Shown: positions 28,025 to 38,439, counted from the stretch's first letter. The stretch is 64,000 nt of DNA from Ignavibacteria bacterium (GCA_016873835.1 VGVY01000003.1:1-64000); one strand, 5' to 3'. The notes: a model not told the origin generated them from the sequence alone. Numbers and translations are program-made.

Positions 28025-30154
28025 ATGAAATTCTCCCTATTAATATTCCTTTTTGTCACTGAATTAATCTGCAGTTCTAATGGACTTATGCAGAAGAATT
28101 TCCAAGCTTTTTCCTTTGAGGATGAGGAAAAGACTATTCTACATTTAAAGGGTTTAGAAGCATTAAAAGCACGAGACACTCTTAATGCTGAATCCTTATT
28201 TAAAGATTCAATCAGAAAATTTAATGATGCAGCTTCTCACTATCTTTTAGCACAAATATTACTGAACAGAAACACATTCAATTCTCGAGACCAAGCATTC
28301 GAGCATCTACGTTCTGCGGTTATGATTAAACCAGATAATTTGGAATACCGATTTGCATTTGCAAATCTAATGAAAGATTTTGCTCGAATCAGCTCTTTTG
28401 AAGAATTTAAGAAAATCATCGAAATGGATAGCTCCCAAGTTCAAGCATGGATTAGTCTGGGAGAAATGAAAGCAAGAGATTTTTCAGAATTCAATAAATC
28501 AGTCAGAGATATGGGTGAAATATACGGCTCGCTCCAAGAGTATGCAGATAAAGACTATGAGGAGTCCGAAAAATATTTTCTTGCAGCTTTATCAAAGGAT
28601 TCTTTGAATTATGATGCGATATTGAATCTCAGCTTGCTTTATGAAAAAGTTGGAAAATCAGAATATGGAATTCCACTTCTTAAAAAATTAGTGAGACATA
28701 CTAAAGATGATAAAAAAATTCATCTCTGTCTTGGGCTCCTCAATTATAAAAATAGAAATATTGAAGAAGCCCATAAAGAATATCAAATAGCAATTTCATT
28801 AATGAGTGAAGACGAAAAAAAAGATTTTATTTTCAATTCTGTCAAAATGATGTTGGATCCAGTATATCAGGGCGAGCTGAATTTATACAGTGAAGAAGAG
28901 CTTATAGAATTTTTCAATACTTATTGGAAAGCTTCAGATCCGCTTTACTTAACAGATCAGAATGAAAGGTTGATAGAACATTATTCTAGAGTTGCATATG
29001 CAAATTTAAATTACGGAATTCCATCAAAAGGAGTTATTGGCTGGAAATCAAACATGGGAGAAACCGTCATTCGCTATGGCGAGCCAATAGATAGAATGAG
29101 AATAAGACCCCAGTTTAATAATAACGGCATTGGTATGAAAACAGAAGTTTGGCATTATAAAGACATGACTTTTGCATTTTCAGATTTAGCTTCCAGCGGA
29201 AATTTTCAATTTGTTTGGCCAGCCGGTGAGAAAGATAAATTGGTTCCTCAAGTTGCCGGAAATTTTCATGACTATGCAGAATATCTTAGAACTGCGCGAC
29301 CGACGTATTATATCCCAAAATTTGAAGGACCAAATTTTACAACGGAATTTTCTATATCGCAATTCAAAAGTAATGAACGAAGAAATCATACAGATGTTTT
29401 GTTAACTTATAAAATTGAAGCAGAGGACAGCCTTTTTGAGAAGGGAATAACAGAGTTAAATCATAAAATTGGATTTTACTTTTTCGACAAAAACTATGAT
29501 GAATTAATTAAAAAAATTGATGAGCAAAAAATTTATAAGAACAATAATTCTGTAAACCGTAATCTCATATTCACTGCAAGACCTGATTCTGGAGTTGCTT
29601 CATTTGAAATGATTAGAGAATTGGATAAAGGAGTTTCAACAAATAAAATTCCTTTGAAGATAAATAAATTCAGCAGCGACCGGCTTGATATCAGCAACAT
29701 TGTTTTTGCATCTGATGTCTCAAGTGAGAATTTAGGAGCAGCATATTTTGAAAGGGATGGATTGTTTATTAAACAAAAGACCTCGAACAATTTTGGTATA
29801 AAAGAGCAGTTCTTTATCTACTTTGAAATTTATAATCTAAAAAAAGATGAAGAAGGTTTAACAAATTTTGAACAAAGCATTACAATAAGTGAGGTAACGG
29901 AAGAGAAATTCGGATTAGAAAAATTCTTTACTTCAATTGCAGAATTTATTGGCTTAACAAGTAATGAGAAAATTACTCTTTCATCTAATTACAAAACTCT
30001 TGTGTCTGATCCTAAAATTTATTTCCAATTGGATTTTAGCCGTTATCAGGCGGGGAATTATTTGGTTACTGTAAAAATAAAAGACAATATAAAAGGAATT
30101 GAAACTGAAGTTAGTAAACCGCTGACTTGGATTAATGATTTAGAGTCCAATTGA
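28025..30154 (+). CDS. Exported TPR and GWxTD-domain protein
   Basis: 709 residues with a signal peptide (about 1-20). Residues about 35-280 hold TPR-like helical repeats (ALKARDTLNAESLFKDSI; ALSKDSLNYDAILNLSLLYEKVG). The GWxTD domain follows: the FFNTYWKASDPLYLTDQNER helix, HYSRVAYANLNYG, GWKSNMGETVIRYGEP. The motif that names the family is altered to GWKSN here. The C-terminal half is beta-rich. GWxTD proteins are found in Bacteroidota, Acidobacteriota and relatives and have no proven role. Single gene, divergent from DUF5916. Confidence 0.85.
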   Translation: MKFSLLIFLFVTELICSSNGLMQKNFQAFSFEDEEKTILHLKGLEALKARDTLNAESLFKDSIRKFNDAASHYLLAQILLNRNTFNSRDQAFEHLRSAVMIKPDNLEYRFAFANLMKDFARISSFEEFKKIIEMDSSQVQAWISLGEMKARDFSEFNKSVRDMGEIYGSLQEYADKDYEESEKYFLAALSKDSLNYDAILNLSLLYEKVGKSEYGIPLLKKLVRHTKDDKKIHLCLGLLNYKNRNIEEAHKEYQIAISLMSEDEKKDFIFNSVKMMLDPVYQGELNLYSEEELIEFFNTYWKASDPLYLTDQNERLIEHYSRVAYANLNYGIPSKGVIGWKSNMGETVIRYGEPIDRMRIRPQFNNNGIGMKTEVWHYKDMTFAFSDLASSGNFQFVWPAGEKDKLVPQVAGNFHDYAEYLRTARPTYYIPKFEGPNFTTEFSISQFKSNERRNHTDVLLTYKIEAEDSLFEKGITELNHKIGFYFFDKNYDELIKKIDEQKIYKNNNSVNRNLIFTARPDSGVASFEMIRELDKGVSTNKIPLKINKFSSDRLDISNIVFASDVSSENLGAAYFERDGLFIKQKTSNNFGIKEQFFIYFEIYNLKKDEEGLTNFEQSITISEVTEEKFGLEKFFTSIAEFIGLTSNEKITLSSNYKTLVSDPKIYFQLDFSRYQAGNYLVTVKIKDNIKGIETEVSKPLTWINDLESN

Positions 30155-30164
30155 AATTTGTGTT

Positions 30165-30240
30165 TGTAATGTCCAGCGAAGGGAGACATCTAAAAGATTT
30201 CTCAGTCGTCTAGACAAAACGTGACTCCTTCAAAATGACA
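30165..30240. repeat. Interspersed palindromic repeat (GTCATTxTGAA...AGATT type)
   Basis: Read on the minus strand it begins TGTCATTTTGAAGGAGTCAC and ends with CTCCCTTCGCTGGACATTAC; the two ends are imperfect inverses, with GAGAAATCTTTTAGAT near the middle. This matches the vocabulary of a widespread bacterial intergenic palindrome (TGTCATTCTGAA...GAATCTC...AGATT...TTCAGAATGACA). It sits between convergent genes. Confidence 0.65.
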
Positions 30241-30264
30241 ATAGAAATTTTTTTTGCAAAAAAA

Positions 30265-32691
30265 TCAGCTTCGTTTCAGAACAACCATTGTCATATCGTC
30301 ATGCTGGGGATAATTATCAACAAATCTTTTTACATCTTTCAAAATTAGATTTAATAAATCCCTAGAGTTTAATCCTTTGTTGTTTTCAATTAAATCAACA
30401 AGTTTTTTTTCGCCGTATTGTTCTTGTTTCTCATTCATTGCTTCAGTAAAACCATCAGTATAAAGAACAACAACATCGCCAGAATCGAGATTTATTTCTT
30501 CTTCATTTAATGTTGATGTAAATTTACTTCCTTCCTCAAGACCTAAAGCCATTCCTTTACTTAATAATAATTTTGGCTCCATCCCTTTTTTACTGCAGAG
30601 AATTGCTGGATTATGACCAGCACGTGAATACAAAAGTGAATTATTATTTACATCCAAAATTGCATAGAACATGCTCACGAATGAATTTTTTTCAATTGTT
30701 TTATAAAGAAGCCGATTTACTTTAGTCAGTACATTACTCGGAGAAACATTCTCTTCAGCATGTGCTTGAAGTATACCCTTAGTTAAAGTCATGTATATAG
30801 CGGCTCCAATTCCTTTGCCGGAAACATCTCCAATAGCTATTCCAATTTTATTTCCGCTGAGTTTAACAAAGTCGAAATAATCTCCGCCGGCTTCAACTGC
30901 CGGGATGCTTGTACTGGCAATATCATATCCTGGAATTTTTAATTCTTCTTTTGGCAATAAACTTAATTGTACTTTTGCAGCAATTTCCATTTCTTTTCGC
31001 AGTCTTTCTCTTTCAGAAATTCGTTGAACGTGTGCTGGCAAACCATAGCTTTCTAAAATAAATTCTTCATTTTTAATTCTGCTGATGAAATAAATTATAG
31101 GAATAGTTAATAGAACGATTGCAACTATTATTAAGTTTATTGTGAAAAATGGGTTATCTGCTGCAACTAAAATATAACTTCTCGAGATAATTCCAGCAGT
31201 AAAATGAAGACTGATTAGAGTGAGAAGATCGAACATAAAATAGAGATAAGCTACTGCAGAGCCAAAAATAAACCAGGCAAATATGTTAACTGTCAAATCG
31301 TTTAAGGAGGGAGGCGTTGAAGCAATTACAAACCCAATTGATGTAACCAAACCGGCAATTACAATTGAAATCCATTTTTTCTTCCATCTTTGATATGAGA
31401 TATTAACTATAAAGAATGTTACAACAACAGCTGAGAGAATCGCAAAGCTTGCAGAATCCAAAACAATAGAAAGTGCCGGAAACCAAGGCATCAAATTTTC
31501 AAAAAATCCGGCTGGTGAAATAAATATACTTGCATTAGGCTGATTAACAATTATTCCAATTACTAAATAACTCATTGCTAAGGTACTTCCTAATACAAAT
31601 CCTTTTAATAACGATGAACCGGAGTCCAATGCAAAAATATGTCCTTTTAGAAAAGCATCCGTTCCTTTTAATTTGTTAGGCCATAAACTTCTTGCATAAG
31701 ATTCTCCAACAGTCCATGATGCAAAAATTAATAGTGCAATAAAGAAGTTTACAATCAAGCCGTTAATAATTGCAAAGATTATTCTCACGTTTGTAAAGGA
31801 AAGATTTCCAATACTTGCATTCAGTCCAATTGCCGGCCAAAAATTTATTAAGCTAACAATTGACATAAGAAAATAAATTAGGAACATTGTACGACCAACA
31901 TTAATCCATACTTCACCTTGATGATATTTTTTAAGGAAAAGATAAAATGCAATTAAAATTAGGATGACAACAAAAATGACAGAACCGGTTCCAAAAATTG
32001 CTAGATCAGCTTCAAAATATTCTCTTTCGCTTTGAGGTACTTCAAAATAGTGGCTGAAACTTCCAACACTGTTTCCATTGACTCTTGAGGTAATAACAAT
32101 TTTAGCATTTAATATCGGTTCATCTTTTTCCCATCTGAATGAATAATCAGTTCTAGCTCTTAGATTTTCCTCACGAGTTTCAATTAATTTGTATTCATTA
32201 AAATCTTCTCCAATTTCTTCTTGCAAATAATTCTCAACTAAATTAGTAGCTTCTTGTTTTGAAAGTGAAGGGAGTGATAAAGAATCAGGAATATTCATTC
32301 TAAAACCAAAAACTTTTCCATCACTAGAAATATCAATCCAATAAGTACTTTGTTGAATTTGGCGTGGTAGATTTTGGTGAATCATTACCATCCAACTTAG
32401 GTTAGACCATTTTTTCTTTTCATGATATTTCTTGAAATCTTCATTCCCAAGTTGTTTGAGTATGTATTTAATTTCAATCGGAGAATTATCCAAGAATGCT
32501 TCTTCTTCAAATCCTTCAATATTCACCTTTTTTGCTTTTAGAAAATCCTTTGCTGTTTCAATTGCTTGCGGTCTTGTTGTTTTCAAATTTAGACCATTAT
32601 AAATATTTAATGGATAGAGAATCATTATCAATCCGAAAACAGCCAATGCACTTATTAACCAGTATCTATTATTTGAAAAATCAGTTCGCAT
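30265..32691 (-). CDS. Membrane-anchored PP2C/SpoIIE-type serine phosphatase (RsbU-like)
   Basis: 808 residues. The N-terminus has one membrane segment (about 12-30), then an extracytoplasmic part (about 35-225), then about ten hydrophobic segments (230-545). A helical linker (VQRISERERLRKEMEIAAKVQ) leads to the phosphatase domain (about 570-808): GGDYFDF, GDVSGKGIGAAIYM, RAGHNPAIL, LYTDGFTEA and the final QHDDMTMVVL, with all Asp needed for two metals. Such enzymes dephosphorylate anti-anti-sigma proteins in partner-switching pathways. No sigma, anti-sigma or STAS gene is adjacent, so the partner is elsewhere. The signal sensed is unknown. Confidence 0.9.
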   Translation of the reverse strand: MRTDFSNNRYWLISALAVFGLIMILYPLNIYNGLNLKTTRPQAIETAKDFLKAKKVNIEGFEEEAFLDNSPIEIKYILKQLGNEDFKKYHEKKKWSNLSWMVMIHQNLPRQIQQSTYWIDISSDGKVFGFRMNIPDSLSLPSLSKQEATNLVENYLQEEIGEDFNEYKLIETREENLRARTDYSFRWEKDEPILNAKIVITSRVNGNSVGSFSHYFEVPQSEREYFEADLAIFGTGSVIFVVILILIAFYLFLKKYHQGEVWINVGRTMFLIYFLMSIVSLINFWPAIGLNASIGNLSFTNVRIIFAIINGLIVNFFIALLIFASWTVGESYARSLWPNKLKGTDAFLKGHIFALDSGSSLLKGFVLGSTLAMSYLVIGIIVNQPNASIFISPAGFFENLMPWFPALSIVLDSASFAILSAVVVTFFIVNISYQRWKKKWISIVIAGLVTSIGFVIASTPPSLNDLTVNIFAWFIFGSAVAYLYFMFDLLTLISLHFTAGIISRSYILVAADNPFFTINLIIVAIVLLTIPIIYFISRIKNEEFILESYGLPAHVQRISERERLRKEMEIAAKVQLSLLPKEELKIPGYDIASTSIPAVEAGGDYFDFVKLSGNKIGIAIGDVSGKGIGAAIYMTLTKGILQAHAEENVSPSNVLTKVNRLLYKTIEKNSFVSMFYAILDVNNNSLLYSRAGHNPAILCSKKGMEPKLLLSKGMALGLEEGSKFTSTLNEEEINLDSGDVVVLYTDGFTEAMNEKQEQYGEKKLVDLIENNKGLNSRDLLNLILKDVKRFVDNYPQHDDMTMVVLKRS

Positions 32692-32858
32692 TTTTACCTC
32701 AATTCAAATTTTGAGCAATTGTCAATTAAGACGGCTAAAAGATAGAAATGTTAGGATTATCAAGCAATTTCAAAACAATTTGATTTAAAGAATTCTAATT
32801 CCTATTGGAAGGCAAATTATAAATAAGTGATATTAATTCGAGGAAAAACACAAATGTG

Positions 32859-32866
32859 TTATATTT
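32859..32866 (+). promoter_or_regulatory. Candidate TAnnTTTG -7 element of purL
   Basis: TATATTTG, an exact match to TAnnTTTG, lies 30 bases before the purL ATG in the 205-base region between divergent genes. A start about 7 bases later would give a leader of some 24 bases. No convincing -33 TTTG was found. Confidence 0.4.
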
Positions 32867-32896
32867 GCTACTCTAATTTGAGAATTATTAGAATTT

Positions 32897-35134
32897 ATGA
32901 TTGAACCAAAAGTAGACTTAAACCTAGCAATTGATCATGGTTTAACTGAAGATGAATACAATTTGATTTGCAAGCGGTTAGGCCGCGTTCCAACATTTAC
33001 TGAATTAGGAATTTTCAGTGTAATGTGGAGTGAACACTGTAGTTATAAAAATTCTATTGCATTATTAAAAAAATTGCCAAGAAGTGGCGGAAGATTGCTT
33101 GTAGGTGCCGGCGAAGAAAATGCCGGTCTTGTTGATATTGGAGATGGTTTAGCTATTGCATTTAAAATTGAAAGTCATAATCATCCTTCAGCTGTTGAAC
33201 CTTACCAAGGTGCGGCAACCGGTGTTGGCGGAATTCTTAGGGATATTTTTACAATGGGTGCACGACCAATTGCTTGTTTAAACTCACTAAGGTTTGGTTC
33301 GTTAACCAATGCTCGTACAAAATATTTATTTGAAGGAGTTGTAAAAGGAATTGGTGATTATGGAAATTGTTTCGGAGTTCCAACAGTAGCTGGTGAAGTA
33401 TACTTTGATAATTCTTATAAATCCAATCCGTTGGTTAATGCAATGGCAATTGGACTTGTTGATAAAAAATATTTAGCCTCTGCAACTTCTCACGGTAAAG
33501 GAAATCCGGTAATGATTGTCGGCTCTTCAACCGGCAGAGACGGCATTCATGGCGCAACATTTGCATCAGAAGAAATTTCTGAAAAATCTGAAGCAAAGCG
33601 TCCTTCTGTTCAAGTAGGCGATCCATTTATTGAAAAATTGTTACTCGAAGCAACGCTTGATGTTATAAAACAAGGATTAATTGTTGGAATTCAAGATATG
33701 GGTGCTGCTGGAATCTCTTGTTCCACTTCTGAAATGAGCGCAAAAGGGAAATCAGGAATGAAAATAAATTTAGATAAAGTTCCTTTGCGTGAAGATGGTA
33801 TGTCTGCCTATGAAATTATGCTTTCTGAAAGTCAAGAGAGAATGCTTGTTGTTGCAAAAAAAGGATTTGAAGAGAAGGTAAAAGAAGTTTTCAATAGGTG
33901 GGATTTGAATTGCGAAATTATTGGTGAAGTGACTGATGATAAAGAACTTGTGATTATGCATCACAATGAATTGAAAGCTGAAATGAATCCGTATGAATTA
34001 GTTTTGGGTGGTGGTGCTCCAGTATATCACAGAGATACAAAGGAACCAGAATATTTAAAATTGGCTCACTCATTTAATTTGAAAAGTGTTGCAGAACCAG
34101 AATCAATTAAAGAAGTCTTTAAGAAAGTATTTGCTTCTCCAAATATAGCGTCCAAGAGATGGGTTTTCGAACAGTATGATTCCATGGTTAGAACAAATAC
34201 AATAGTTGGTCCCGGTGATGCTGATGCAGCAGTTGTTTATATAAAGGAAACAAATAAAGCTATTGCTGTGAAGACTGACTGCAATAGTAGATATGTGTAT
34301 TTAAATCCAAAAGTTGGCGCTAAAATAGCAGTTGCTGAGTCGGCGAGAAATGTTGTTTGTACCGGTGGTGTGCCATTAGCAATTACAAACTGCTTGAACT
34401 TTGGCAATCCATATAAGCCGGAAATTTATTGGACTTTCAAACAAGCTGTTGAAGGGATGGGAGAGGCATGCAGATTTTTCCATACTCCAGTCACTGGTGG
34501 AAATGTAAGTTTTTACAACGAGAGTCAAGATGCTGCTGTTTACCCTACACCAGTTATTGGAATGGTCGGATTGATTGAATCATTAGATCATATAACAACA
34601 GCAGAATTTAAAAAAGAAGGGGATTTGATCTATCAGCTTGGTGTTGATTATGAAGAAATTGGCGGAAGCGAGTATTTAAGTATAGAACACAACTTAGTTA
34701 CTGGCGATATTCCCAAAATTGACTTACAAGCTGAAAAGGATTTACATTCATTATTGCTCGAATTAATTAGAAATAATTTTATTAATTCAGCTCATGATGT
34801 TTCTGATGGCGGTGTTTTAACTGCTTTAGCAGAATGCTGTATTATGAATAGAGAAAAAATGATTGGTGCAACGGTACACTTACCTATAAAATCGAGAGAA
34901 GATTTTACATTTTTTTCTGAGAGTCAATCTAGAGTACTTGTTTCAGTTAATCCAGAGAATCAAGAAAAATTTGAGCAATTAACTTCAAAAAGTTTTACAC
35001 CTTATAAATTATTAGGTAAAATAGGCGGAAAAGAATTAACAATTAATGATAATTATTGTTTTTCACTTGAAGAGCTTGAAAATTTATATTTTAATTCAAT
35101 TGCTAGTAAAATGAATATTGTTAAAGGTGAGTAA
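32897..35134 (+). CDS. purL: Phosphoribosylformylglycinamidine synthase subunit PurL
   Basis: 745 residues, the length of the small PurL form that works with PurS and PurQ. Conserved blocks: the [11 protein letters not shown] active-site His near residue 45, [20 protein letters not shown] near 96-115, [14 protein letters not shown], then a second AIRS-like half with [17 protein letters not shown] and [15 protein letters not shown]. It makes formylglycinamidine ribonucleotide from FGAR, ATP and glutamine-derived ammonia in purine synthesis. The BrkB-family gene begins directly after the stop codon. Confidence 0.97.
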   Translation: MIEPKVDLNLAIDHGLTEDEYNLICKRLGRVPTFTELGIFSVMWSEHCSYKNSIALLKKLPRSGGRLLVGAGEENAGLVDIGDGLAIAFKIESHNHPSAVEPYQGAATGVGGILRDIFTMGARPIACLNSLRFGSLTNARTKYLFEGVVKGIGDYGNCFGVPTVAGEVYFDNSYKSNPLVNAMAIGLVDKKYLASATSHGKGNPVMIVGSSTGRDGIHGATFASEEISEKSEAKRPSVQVGDPFIEKLLLEATLDVIKQGLIVGIQDMGAAGISCSTSEMSAKGKSGMKINLDKVPLREDGMSAYEIMLSESQERMLVVAKKGFEEKVKEVFNRWDLNCEIIGEVTDDKELVIMHHNELKAEMNPYELVLGGGAPVYHRDTKEPEYLKLAHSFNLKSVAEPESIKEVFKKVFASPNIASKRWVFEQYDSMVRTNTIVGPGDADAAVVYIKETNKAIAVKTDCNSRYVYLNPKVGAKIAVAESARNVVCTGGVPLAITNCLNFGNPYKPEIYWTFKQAVEGMGEACRFFHTPVTGGNVSFYNESQDAAVYPTPVIGMVGLIESLDHITTAEFKKEGDLIYQLGVDYEEIGGSEYLSIEHNLVTGDIPKIDLQAEKDLHSLLLELIRNNFINSAHDVSDGGVLTALAECCIMNREKMIGATVHLPIKSREDFTFFSESQSRVLVSVNPENQEKFEQLTSKSFTPYKLLGKIGGKELTINDNYCFSLEELENLYFNSIASKMNIVKGE

Positions 35135-36061
35135 ATGATTCGTTTAAAATTATTTAAACGAATAAGTACATTTATTTCGTTATCAACACTGAAAAAAATT
35201 ATAGAATTTTTTAAACATTATTTCGGTGGAATTTATCATCGTATTGATGAGCATCATTTATTTATTTCAGGTGGAGGAATTGCATATTCGCTTTTCTTAG
35301 GATTAATTCCTTTCCTACTTTTAGTTTTTTCATTACTGAGTAACATTTTTGATGTTGAAACTCTCGAATTACAAATCTATCAAGTCATTGATACAGCAAT
35401 TCCATATCCGGCTTATGCTGATTACATGAAAAGAGTAGTTACAACTCGTTTGCCGGAACTTATTGAATATAAAACTATAGCTGCGTACGTTGGATTAATT
35501 GGATTGATTTTGACTTCAACGTGGATTTTTAGCAGCATGCGTACCATTTTAAATCGCATTTTTCATACAGAGATAAAAAAGCATTTACTCGTTGGAATCC
35601 TTCGTGATGTGGGAATGGTTTTACTTTTAATTGTCTTCATTTCACTTTCGACATTTGTATTCCCGGCTTTGAATTTATTTTTAGAGATTGCAGAAAATGC
35701 ACGTATGATGGGAATTATTGATCTTGGGTGGCTTTCAAATTTTAGTTTTTGGATTTCTTCCGTTCTAATTATTCTTGTAATGCTATTTGCTCTCTACTAT
35801 TTAATTCCTTATGAAAAATTACCCAAAAGAGTTGCTTTGTTAAGTGCAATATGGACAACTGTACTCTGGGAATTTGCAAGAAGTATATTTGGCTACTACG
35901 TTCAATATTTTTTAGGTTCAAGCGCATTATATGGGGCATTTGTTTTAATTATTGTTATTCTTTTTTGGGTATTCTATTCCTCATGCATTTTTATTATTGG
36001 TGCCGAGATTGGGCAGTTATATAGAGAACGGTTGGAACAAAAATGGGGAATACAAAATTAA
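35135..36061 (+). CDS. YihY/BrkB family inner-membrane protein
   Basis: 308 residues with about six membrane segments. Family marks: GGGIAYSLFLGLIPFLLLVFS (near 47) and the later region with ATTVLWEFARSIFGYYVQYF-like sequence (near 250) ending in GAEIGQLYRER. YihY/BrkB proteins were once called ribonuclease BN; the true function is unclear (transport or envelope roles have been proposed). The ATG abuts the purL TAA, so translational coupling is likely although a functional link to purines is not evident. Confidence 0.88.
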   Translation: MIRLKLFKRISTFISLSTLKKIIEFFKHYFGGIYHRIDEHHLFISGGGIAYSLFLGLIPFLLLVFSLLSNIFDVETLELQIYQVIDTAIPYPAYADYMKRVVTTRLPELIEYKTIAAYVGLIGLILTSTWIFSSMRTILNRIFHTEIKKHLLVGILRDVGMVLLLIVFISLSTFVFPALNLFLEIAENARMMGIIDLGWLSNFSFWISSVLIILVMLFALYYLIPYEKLPKRVALLSAIWTTVLWEFARSIFGYYVQYFLGSSALYGAFVLIIVILFWVFYSSCIFIIGAEIGQLYRERLEQKWGIQN

Positions 36062-36110
36062 AGTGAAAAACTATTTTTACATTATTGAAATATTTTGAAG
36101 GATTATTAGG

Positions 36111-37076
36111 ATGAATTATTTAGCAAATTATCTTTTCTCAAAATCGAATTTTCTTTTACTCGTAATTTCATTTATTGTTTTTATTTCTTGTGGGAATTCT
36201 AAAAATGAATCAACAGAATTTCAAGATAAAAAAATTGTTAAAAAAGAAAGAATAAAAGAACAAAGTGAAAAAGAATTAAATAAAGCAAAAGCATCTTTTG
36301 TAAAAGTCAGAAAAAAATACGCAGCAATTTATCTGCCTGATGGATCGCTCCCATTAGAAAAAACTTTAGTCGAAGAATTGCATTTTGATGAAAATGGCAT
36401 AAGAACAGAATTAATTCGATATAGATCTACCGGATTAGTTGATATGGTTTATTTATTTGAACACGATTCGTTGGGTAATTTAACTATGATAGAAACACAA
36501 AATGCAACTGGTCTATTATTGAACAGAACGGAATTTAAATTTGATTCTAAAGGAAATGAAATTACTAAAATAATTATTGATGGAAAAAATGCTGGAGAAT
36601 TAAAAACCACCACGAAATATGACGATACAAACAATCCAATTGAAGTAAATGTATTTGATTTACGTGGAAATCTTTTTTCAACACAAACACTTGAATATAA
36701 AAATGATATTTTAATCAAATCAATAACAAAATCATCTCAAGGAATAATTGTTCTGGAGTCTGTCTTTAAATATGATGAAAATGGAAATTTGATAAAGGAG
36801 TTAAGGATGGAACAAAAGCATGAATTAGTATTCATCCACAAATATGATGAGATGGGCCGGGTAATTGAATCTATTAGTCCAGAAACAAAAAGAATATATG
36901 ATTACAATTCGAATGGAGATTTAATTGAAGACAAATTATTTTTTACCGATGGATCGCGACAGTTTAGAGTAACATTTAATTATTCTAAGATTGGTTTGAT
37001 GAATGAGGAGATAAGGTATTCAAACGATGAAACTCCGGCATTCTATACAAAATATGAATACGAATTTTATAAATGA
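36111..37076 (+). CDS. Lipoprotein with YD-like repeats
   Basis: 321 residues. A long signal region ends in a lipobox with Cys27 (VFISC). After a Lys/Glu-rich linker there are about seven repeats of some 25-30 residues built on YDxxGN or FDxxGN (HFDENGIRTE, EHDSLGNLTM, KFDSKGNEIT, KYDENGNLIK, KYDEMGRVIE, DYNSNGDLIE), similar to RHS/YD repeats but without the long beta-shell or toxin region. Probably a periplasm- or outer-membrane-facing beta-rich protein. Its TGA overlaps the ATG of the damaged beta-CASP gene (ATGA), implying former translational coupling. Confidence 0.75.
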   Translation: MNYLANYLFSKSNFLLLVISFIVFISCGNSKNESTEFQDKKIVKKERIKEQSEKELNKAKASFVKVRKKYAAIYLPDGSLPLEKTLVEELHFDENGIRTELIRYRSTGLVDMVYLFEHDSLGNLTMIETQNATGLLLNRTEFKFDSKGNEITKIIIDGKNAGELKTTTKYDDTNNPIEVNVFDLRGNLFSTQTLEYKNDILIKSITKSSQGIIVLESVFKYDENGNLIKELRMEQKHELVFIHKYDEMGRVIESISPETKRIYDYNSNGDLIEDKLFFTDGSRQFRVTFNYSKIGLMNEEIRYSNDETPAFYTKYEYEFYK

Positions 37077-38439
37077 TTAAATTTTTACCGCTCTGCGGTG
37101 ATGATCACATTAGAACAAACTGTTTTTATTTAAATATTGATGGTCCCGGTCTTCTTCTGAATTGCGGAATGCATCCCAGAAAGATTGGATTAGAATCCCA
37201 TCCCGACTTTCATTTGATTAGAGATCAAAATTTAGATTACGTTTTATTTTCCATGCGTATCAAGATCATATCGGTGCTCTTCCTTTTTTAATCCAGGAAT
37301 TTCACCACACAATTATTTATTCCACATATGAAACAAAAGAAATAGCAGATGTAACTCTTCATAATGCTGTAAATTTTTTTTCGAAGAATTTTGATCTGTC
37401 ATTGGAAAACCAGTTCTATTCCCATGATGAGATAAATTTATTGGTTAATACAATTCGTACAATAAAATATAACATTCCATTATTTCTGTGAGAGATGATA
37501 CATAAATCCAAAGAAAACATTAGCGTTACATTTTTCGATGCCGGCCACATCTTGGGTTCAGCATCCATTCTAATACAATATGGAGAGAAAAAGATTTTTT
37601 ACACTGGTGATATTGATTTGTCAAATCAAACAATTATGATTAGAGCAGATATTTCTAAAATTAAAAACATCGATACACTAATTTTAGAAACTACATATGG
37701 TGCATTCGATTCACAAATGATTGGTTCTTGAGAGTCTGAAACAAATAGAATAGTGAAGAAGAGTAATTCAATTTTACATAAAGGCGGTTCTGTTCTTATT
37801 CCAGTTTTTGCATTAGGTAAAACTCGGGAGTTAATTTCGTTACTGCATCATCAAATTAAGAAAAGGAAATTGACTGAAGTACCAATTTATTCGGGTGGAG
37901 TTTCAACAGATATCTCAAGGATTTACGATCGAAACAGATATTTAACAAGACGGAAAGACAAAGAATTTGAAATTGGGAATGTCCCCAAAATAAACCTTCT
38001 TGATGTTGATGATTACAACGTCTTCAAGAAAAATCCAGGAATTGTATTAGACTCAAGCGGAATGATGATTGAGAGAACAACATCATTTCTGTTTCTTGAT
38101 TTTTGGCTAAGTCAGAAAAACTTTACTATTTATGGAGTTGGATATATGGAACATATAACTCCGGGTTTTAAAGTAATGAACTCAAAGTGCGGGGAAATCA
38201 TCCAGTATTCTGAATTTAAACCAGAACAAAAAGTAAATTGTGAAATAGAACGTTTTTACTTTCCATCACATGCTAAACGAGAAGACCTCGAAAAAAATGT
38301 TGAATTAACCAATTCTAAACATGTAATCTTGGTTCATGGCGATCCTAATGAGAAAGACTGGGTTAGAGTAAGTATTATAGGCAAATTAAACCACATAAAA
38401 CTTTTTTCTGCTCAAACTGGATATCTCCTCAATTTATAA
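37073..38439 (+). pseudogene. Broken beta-CASP metallo-beta-lactamase (CPSF/YSH1-like RNase family)
   Basis: Three pieces of one gene. Frame one (37073 to about 37250) encodes the start, including LLLNCGMHPRK. A one-base deletion near 37251 then shifts to the frame holding HAYQDHIGALPFLI (37252-37293), where the family has HAHQDH, so a metal-ligand His is Tyr. In that frame TGA stops occur at 37489-37491 and 37729-37731, each followed by GAG, yet family sequence goes on: DAGHILGSASI, LETTYG, GGSVLIPVFALGKTRE, FPSHAKRED and HVILVHGDPNEKDW. Restored, it would be about 455 residues, the normal size. Intact relatives process or degrade RNA. Two stops, a frameshift and an active-site change together point to decay rather than one sequencing error. 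Confidence 0.8.

Noticed and set aside
37489-37731. Two in-frame TGA codons, each followed by GAG, as recoding (selenocysteine or Trp)
   Set aside because: Other genes in the window end normally at TGA, no SECIS-like structure was seen, and a frameshift plus an altered metal ligand in the same gene favour decay.
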